From: Byssothecium circinans | Taxonomy: Eukaryota; Ascomycota; Dothideomycetes; Pleosporales; Massarinaceae | Direction of reading: 5' to 3' | Assembly (NCBI GenBank): GCA_010015675.1 | Contig: ML976982.1 | Location: 882,472 to 946,471 of the forward strand | DNA: 64,000 nt | Part shown: positions 58,494-64,000 of the stretch, in pieces | Position numbering within the stretch: the first letter of the stretch is position 1 | Layout: each line of letters starts with the position of its first letter | Notes under the pieces: generated by a model | What the model saw: only the letters and a program-made list of their open reading frames with translations | The model's database searches: none | Told to the model about the DNA's origin: nothing | Position numbers and translations under genes: made by a program

Positions 58494-59669
58494 ATGACAT
58501 CCACCGAAGAAACCGTCACTCTAACTGCCCATTGCCTCTGCAAGGCACACACCTTCAGCACTACAATCCCGACATCCAAACTTCCTCTACCAGCCCACGC
58601 ATGCCACTGCGACTCCTGCCGACACTCCACTGGCGCGCTCTATACAATGGACACCCGTTGGCCCGAACCACGTGAGAAGGTGGACGTCTCCAAGCTCAAA
58701 GTCTTCCATTTTGGCCCGTCCTGCCATATCCTGTTCTGCGGCACGTGCTCGACGCCGATGTTCTTTGCGAACCCGAAGGATACGGATGAAGAGCTAGGCG
58801 TGTTCACAGGAACGGTGGCGAACTTCGACGCTGGCGGGAAGGAGGTGCTCAAGTTAGTTGAGCATATTTTCGTTGGGGATACAAAAGATGGCGGGGCAAC
58901 TATGTGGATGAGGAAGATCAATGCCGATGGGACTGAGGCAAAGCGATTCGAGGGGCGTAACAAGGGCGATGGAGACAATGGGTATACGTTCGATTGGCCG
59001 GCAACTTCGTCGTTCACCGGTTACGAAGCAAAGAAAGAGGATACGATCCCGATACGCTGCAAGTGCAAGGGCGTAGACCTGATTCTGCAGCGCCCAAACT
59101 ACGACGGCGTTGCAAAAGAAGATTTACCATGGTTCATTGATCCTGTCACACACAAACCTGTGGGTCTCTTCTGCGCCTGCGATTCGTGTCGTCTGTTCGG
59201 CGGAATCGATGTCTTTAACTGGACTTACAGCGGACTGGAGTATATCTCTTTTCCATCGTCTAAGAGCACGCCCTCTATGAAGTCAACGGCCGACTTGAGA
59301 GCCCTCGTTGATGGTAAGGACTCTTCCATCGGAACCCTGACGTACTACGCCTCCAGTCCAGGTGTTCAGCGCTACTTCTGTGGTGCCTGCTCAGCATGTA
59401 TCTTCTACGCTGTAGATGACAGGCCGGAAATTGTGGATGTTGCAATTGGGGTGCTCGAAGCGTCTGATGGTGCGAGGGCGGAAGGGTTTCTTTCGTGGGA
59501 ATTGGGACGCTTTGACAGCATTAAATATACCGAAGGAGGCTGGCGCCGTGGAATGCTCGAGCGCTCGGCCAAGGAAGCTGAAGCCTGGAGGATTAGTCGT
59601 GGGTATCCGAAGAATTGGCGACGAGCGGCACATGAGGAAGCGGAGACGAAAGCAAACGCATCGATGTGA
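58494..59669 (+). CDS. Protein with two GFA (CENP-V/GFA) zinc domains
   Basis: A single exon of 391 residues from the ATG at 58494 (MTSTEETVTL). The first GFA unit has CLCKAH (C14, C16), CHCDSCRHSTGALY (C37, C39, C42) and CGTCSTPMFF. The second repeats this with IRCKCKG, CACDSCRLFGG and FCGACSACIFY. The GFA fold binds zinc and was named for glutathione-dependent formaldehyde activation, but most fungal members have no proven reaction. Both copies keep their cysteines, so both may be folded. The C-terminus (GWRRGMLERSAKEAEAWR) is usual for fungal two-domain members. A detoxification role is plausible but unproven. Confidence 0.88.
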   Translation: MTSTEETVTLTAHCLCKAHTFSTTIPTSKLPLPAHACHCDSCRHSTGALYTMDTRWPEPREKVDVSKLKVFHFGPSCHILFCGTCSTPMFFANPKDTDEELGVFTGTVANFDAGGKEVLKLVEHIFVGDTKDGGATMWMRKINADGTEAKRFEGRNKGDGDNGYTFDWPATSSFTGYEAKKEDTIPIRCKCKGVDLILQRPNYDGVAKEDLPWFIDPVTHKPVGLFCACDSCRLFGGIDVFNWTYSGLEYISFPSSKSTPSMKSTADLRALVDGKDSSIGTLTYYASSPGVQRYFCGACSACIFYAVDDRPEIVDVAIGVLEASDGARAEGFLSWELGRFDSIKYTEGGWRRGMLERSAKEAEAWRISRGYPKNWRRAAHEEAETKANASM

Positions 59670-60039
59670 GAAGACGTTATGTGGAAACGCTGACATCACT
59701 TTCGATCGTATTGCTGAATCAGGGGTCTGTCAAATGGTCGTTCTTTATATGGTCCCGCCATATCGCTCCTAACAAATCCCTTTTCAGGAACGCAAGCCTG
59801 GCCCATGTGAAGATGTAATCTAATACGAACCCCGCAATTGGACGTACCGTTGGTATCTTGAACTTTCGCTATGGGCAAATATATAACCTCGACACTGTTA
59901 GCGTAACCTAAAATACATTTCTACTCCCACTCAGTATTAAAGCCAGCCATCACCCACACATTCAGCTTTCAACTTCACACAACTACACCATCACCACGGC
60001 TCCAAACTCCATAATACCCACACAACTCTAAACCTTACA
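59670..60039. other. Intergenic region, promoter of the kinase-fold gene
   Basis: AC-rich leader immediately before the start codon; no other feature. Confidence 0.5.
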
Positions 60040-61146
60040 ATGCCTACCACCGCCGCCCCTTACGTCCCCCTCGCCGCTCACAAGGCGTACTTGCCTGTCA
60101 AGCTACTAGGCAGCGGAAAAGATAGTACGGTGCTACTCGCCCTGAAACGAAAAGGACTCGTTCCCGCTCGCAACGTCAAGGAAGGAGCCATCGCGCTCCC
60201 ACCAACAACCGACTTCCGCGCCGAACTCGTCGCTCTCAAGATCGCATCGGGCGAGAACGCCGGCCAGACGCCACCAGAAAAGCTCAAGGCGCTGCAGTTG
60301 ATGCAGGCTGACCCGGCCAACGGCGGGCACCTTGTACGAGTCCTCGACTTCGACCCCCTGGACAACGCCTGGCACGTAATGGAAGGCGTCTCGGGCGCCA
60401 GCGTAGAGTCGCTCCTCTCAGACGAAGACGTCCACCGGGCTCTACCGCCAGCCCTCATCTTCCACATCTTTGTTGAGGTCTACAAAGCCCAACAATTCCT
60501 GATCAAGCACGGAGAATGCCACGCGGACCTATCAGCTGGCGGCAATGTCATGATTACCGCTCCCACAGAGATGATAGGCTTGCCGCATGTGCGACTCGTG
60601 GATTTCGGTGGGCTTATGCCGGCATCGGGGTGGAGAAAGACCATTGGGCGGCAGCTGATTGGCCTTATCTGGACATCGATGGGGGAAAATGTGCTGCTCA
60701 ACGGCCGGTGGGAGGTGGGTGGTAAGCACAAAGATGCGGACAATTTCTTTCGGTGGATTGCGGACTGGGACGACTCGGATGAGGCGAGTAATGGCGGAGT
60801 GGTAGTGAAAGATCTGGATGTGATCTGGGAGATGTGGGGTACAATTGCGGAGCGGTTGAGGATTGAGTTGCGGGATGAGGCGACGGAAGCCAGGCTATTG
60901 GCCGAGCTTCAGGGGGTAATGATGGGAGAGGAAGAGATTCGGAGGTGCGTGGAGAGGAATGGGATGGATGTGACTGTGCACGAGTGGGAGGGCACAGATG
61001 AGTTTGAGACCACTAGCGAGTGGGCAGGTGCGGATGTGGAAGAGGATACAGATGTAAAAGAGGAGCCTAGATGGTGGAGAGGAACGGTCGAGAGGATGAG
61101 GAATGCATGTTACCGTGGCTTCGAGGATGGTGAGCATGTGTTCTAA
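60040..61146 (+). CDS. Divergent protein-kinase-fold protein
   Basis: A single exon of 368 residues. The N-lobe has LLGSGKDSTVLLAL (a loose glycine loop) and ELVALKIAS, with K67 as the ATP lysine. The C-lobe has HGECHADLSAGGNVMI (H161, D163, N169) where canonical kinases have HRDLKPxN, and VRLVDFGG (D188) as the DFG motif. All core catalytic residues are therefore present, but the lysine usually found after the catalytic Asp is replaced. It resembles fungal kinase-like or phosphotransferase-like families more than ordinary signalling kinases. The C-terminal segment is acidic. The substrate is unknown, and whether it is active needs testing. Confidence 0.75.
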   Translation: MPTTAAPYVPLAAHKAYLPVKLLGSGKDSTVLLALKRKGLVPARNVKEGAIALPPTTDFRAELVALKIASGENAGQTPPEKLKALQLMQADPANGGHLVRVLDFDPLDNAWHVMEGVSGASVESLLSDEDVHRALPPALIFHIFVEVYKAQQFLIKHGECHADLSAGGNVMITAPTEMIGLPHVRLVDFGGLMPASGWRKTIGRQLIGLIWTSMGENVLLNGRWEVGGKHKDADNFFRWIADWDDSDEASNGGVVVKDLDVIWEMWGTIAERLRIELRDEATEARLLAELQGVMMGEEEIRRCVERNGMDVTVHEWEGTDEFETTSEWAGADVEEDTDVKEEPRWWRGTVERMRNACYRGFEDGEHVF

Positions 61147-61395
61147 GTGTCTGATTTAGGCATAGTTTCGCTGTCAGCTCATCGTCACATTGTATGATAC
61201 CAATGGAAGGTTCTACCTTGTAGTCATGCCCTTCACTTGCCCCGACGTGTTCGCATGTGCTGTCGACGATCGCAAAAGTCCAACTTACGTTTCAATATCA
61301 AAAGCTCTGCTTCAGCAAAACCTCCTCTTCGCGATACCTCCTCAAACCCTCAAAAATACCCCCAACAGCGTCTCTAAACTCACCAAACCACTAAA

Positions 61396-61911
61396 ATGGT
61401 ACCTACCCCACACCCTCCACCACTTCCTCCACTCATACTGTAGACAACCCCCCTCAACGGCGACGACTGGAGCAACACCGTCAACCACCACCTCAGCAGC
61501 CCCGATAATACGCGCAACATATCCATCGGCGTCGGCCTCAGCGTCGGAATGATACTCCTCGGCCTCGGCGCATACTGGTTCCACACCGCCAAAACAGGCA
61601 AACACACACCGTGCGATGGATGTCTTCTCATGTGCTCTAATTTCTGCTCTTGCGCTCCTAAAGATGACGAAGGTACGGGGCAGCAGTCTCAGAATTTCGC
61701 GATGGGTGGGCAGGGTTTTGGAGGGCAGTCGACGCAAGGTCGAGGGAGCCAGAATGGGAAATCGAGGAGTTCGGGGGGCGGGCAGACTGGACCGTGGAAT
61801 AAGGGATCGTCAGGCCAGAGGTCCTCGCGGGAGGGTGGAACTAACTGGAAGTCGTCGAATCGGCAGTCATCAAACCGCCAATTCTCAAATACTCAAGCAT
61901 CCAACAGCTAG
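61396..61911 (+). CDS. Small single-pass membrane protein with Cys cluster and Gly/Ser/Gln-rich tail
   Basis: The proposed first exon is the ATG alone (61396-61398), followed by a 45-nt intron (GTACCT ... ACTGTAG) and the exon 61444-61911, giving 156 residues. The join reads M-TTPLNGDDWSN, then a membrane segment ISIGVGLSVGMILLGLGAYWF, then a cysteine group CDGCLLMCSNFCSC, then a Gly/Ser/Asn/Gln-rich, probably disordered tail. The cysteines just after the membrane segment could be palmitoylated or bind metal. A one-codon exon is unusual, and no good branch point is seen, so the start is uncertain; the body of the frame is more secure. No family recognised. Confidence 0.5.
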
Positions 61912-62998
61912 AGGGAGGGCCAAAGATTTTCGAATAACTGGTCGCCGAGCAGTGACCTTCTATGGCAACCGGGAATGGGCTATGAGTATTGACGGACTAG
62001 AGAACTTATCCCAGCGATGGAATGAGATAGGTTTGTATTTGAGTGAGTTCCAGAAGAAACGAAAGGTTTTCAAATATATATTTGGGATCCTTTCTCATAA
62101 ATACTTCTCCTTGAAACTTTCTCGCAGCCTTATGGCGTTGAGTGCCGCGGTTATCTCACAAGACATCTGCTGGCTCGGGTGAGTTATACTGTCTTTGTTT
62201 GGTTATTCTGCAAGTTTTTCTGGTTCGAGAACTTAAGGGATAGGAGAATGTTTACTACCAGCAATGTGGAGTAGTAGCAAAGATTGATATCCAAGCACGA
62301 CACTACGTTCAGATTCACCTCTCCGAGTTAACCAACCAAGTCCTCCACACCCTCTCGATGAAAGAGAGTAACAGGAGGCGCTGAACGCAAATGTGAAAAC
62401 TCAATTCAGTCTCCCCCTGGCTGTACCTTTTACCAGCCAACTTTGTTGCACGTATATTATGTAGGGATAAAGATAAAGATAGAACTAATCGTGAGGATGT
62501 GTGATCCTCAAGCAATAGTGAATACCGGTGTCCAATTCACGACACGCTTCTCGTGACATGATAGTATGACGAAGCACCTTACAACGTGGCTCAGCCAGTG
62601 AAAAGTCGGCTGCTCGTTTGATGCGATCGTAAAGTTGTGACGTGGCAACCTTCAATTGCGAACACGGTAATAACACACAACCACAGAACCCAAAGTACAA
62701 AACCCAAAGCAATTAAATCGGGGAAAGGCTTACTCCAGAAAGCCGTCAGTAGCCAAAACCTCCAGTTTTACTCACGCAACTTCAACAGCCAACAACACTC
62801 AACGCCTCTACCCCAGATTCCGGCATTTTGCCACTAGCACACAGCTTCTCAGATCACGCCCGCAAACCAACGAGCAATCAAAACATCCGTTTGCCAGCGC
62901 AGAATTACGATACCACCCTTGAAACATCCGGTACCTCTGCTCCCCACTTCCCCCCACGCAACCCAAACTAACAGTTCAAGACATCTGCACCCGAGAGC
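61912..62998. other. 1.1-kb intergenic region
   Basis: No recognisable gene. An AAACTAACAG sequence just before the next small gene could be a splice acceptor, so that gene may have an upstream exon here. Confidence 0.45.
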
Positions 62999-63178
62999 AT
63001 GATCTCCCATCATGAAAATGGGAGCGGGTTCAGTGCCGCCAAAATGGGCGGTATAATCGGCGGAGTGATTGGTATGGTCCTGGTCTTCACGTTTCTCTTC
63101 TGGTACTTCGATAATCGCGAGAATAGGGGGAAGTGGATTGTCGGGGGGAAGAGTTGTAAATTGTGCTTCTGTGTTTGA
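62999..63178 (+). CDS. Very small single-pass membrane protein (59 aa)
   Basis: From the ATG at 62999: a short polar N-terminus (ISHHENGSGFSAAK), a glycine-zipper-like membrane segment (MGGIIGGVIGMVLVFTFLFWYF), a short charged stretch (DNRENRGK) and a C-terminal cysteine cluster, CKLCFCV, at the stop. The layout (membrane segment followed by clustered cysteines) repeats that of the neighbour at 61.4 kb. A possible acceptor at 62971 keeps frame with eight more residues upstream, so this may be the last exon of a longer gene. Confidence 0.45.
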   Translation: MISHHENGSGFSAAKMGGIIGGVIGMVLVFTFLFWYFDNRENRGKWIVGGKSCKLCFCV

Positions 63179-64000
63179 TGGGTTGTCACTAGGGCTATGG
63201 CTATGGTTTTCTAAGTGGTTGGCGAGGTGAAATTGGGCGATGTTGCGACAGAGAAAGGAGAACGAGTGATCGGGACTGTGGGAGAGAAGAGGGATAGGAA
63301 AGTCTGAGGCTGCTGAGTGTCAATAATAGCTACTGGCTTACGATGAGAGAGAATGCACTTTGGTCAGTCTGCTACTTTAAGATGGCTTTCACTATCGGTC
63401 TGGACTGAGCTTGAACTCGAAACTGTTCATTTTCGACATCTGACTATGAACGGCACTGTACGCCGGACATACTTACGTCCTATTAAGTCATTAAGCCGCA
63501 GTGACCATCATCTTGGAACCCCAATCCACGCTGCTTCTTCCATTTCCCTAGGTTGTATGCTGAATCTGACTGGTATCCAAGACCCAACCGCAGCCGGCCC
63601 TGAACGCATAAATGAGCGTGCCCTAGCTTTAAGAGAAAAATTTATTTCAACTCCGTGTTTCTAACTCACAACCATAGTATTTGTAGTTTTCTAAGGAGCA
63701 TTTAGCGCTTGCTTTAGATACTTCATTGAGACTCCATCTCTTCACTTCTTTTGCAGCGACCTTCAGGCCTCTATATCAAAAATGGGTAGCAGAATAACAA
63801 AATCAGTGAGATGTTCTGTATAAGTCACTCTAGGTTTCCTCCATGTTTGACCCTAAGTCTAGTGGAGGTAACTAATATTGACATGGGTTCTATTCAATAT
63901 CCAATTACCGTCACTGAGAGTCAGCCAGACATGCCAACAATCAATCCGATTGATTCAAATTGATTGATTGATTGCAAAATTGCAATTCAATCAAAACAAT
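63179..64000. other. Right end of the window, no gene seen
   Basis: AT-rich, with GATTGATTGATTG repeats and TTGCAAAATTGCAA palindromic sequence in the last 60 bases. Nothing coding is recognisable; an element may begin here and continue outside the window. Confidence 0.5.

Noticed and set aside
1..64000. CRISPR arrays, prophage, bacterial operons, viral genes
   Set aside because: No regularly spaced direct repeats, no phage or viral proteins, and the introns show that the DNA is eukaryotic.

Overview
The window is nuclear DNA of a filamentous ascomycete (Pezizomycotina, most likely a dothideomycete). The signs are genes broken by 45-70 nt introns with GTAAGT/GTACGT donors, CTAAC-type branch points and AG acceptors, CT-rich 5' leaders, serine/proline/glutamine-rich regulatory proteins, and fungal-specific families (Bbc1/Mti1, Mrp51, Rtr1, DHA1-type MFS, F-box-like LPAELR proteins). 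There are no operons, and all assignments come from reading the sequence.

Layout. 1-6.3 kb has no recognisable gene but holds a short inverted-repeat element (about 3.25-3.52 kb). 6.3-14.6 kb carries a RecA/Rad51-family recombination paralogue (Rad55-like), divergently paired with a MOSC-domain membrane protein, then two low-complexity proteins on the minus strand. 14.6-19.7 kb is gene-poor, with strong hairpins and a diverged inverted duplication of a tiny ORF. 19.7-29.6 kb is the conserved core: mitochondrial ribosomal protein Mrp51, the RNA polymerase II CTD phosphatase Rtr1, the actin-patch SH3 protein Bbc1 (divergent from Rtr1), and a conserved protein of unknown role. 31.5-37.6 kb has an F-box-like protein and two MYND-finger genes in tandem, the first broken. 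37.6-49.4 kb is decayed: a tRNA-like gene with an unusually long insert, a minisatellite, and an MFS sugar-transporter pseudogene with two internal stops.

49.4-64 kb is accessory-looking: an uncharacterised protein, a chromo-like protein, a DHA1-type MFS exporter, two small intron-rich Pro-rich/CxxC genes, a double-GFA-domain protein, a divergent kinase-fold protein, and two very small single-pass membrane proteins with cysteine-rich tails.

The most unusual signal is the pair of small genes at 54.8-58.0 kb. They share a 5' leader intron, Pro-rich N-termini, CxxC-bearing C-termini, AT-rich introns, and the same series of three RNA hairpins after the stop codon, although the coding sequences themselves hardly align. 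One of them has a 27-C homopolymer inside a coding exon.
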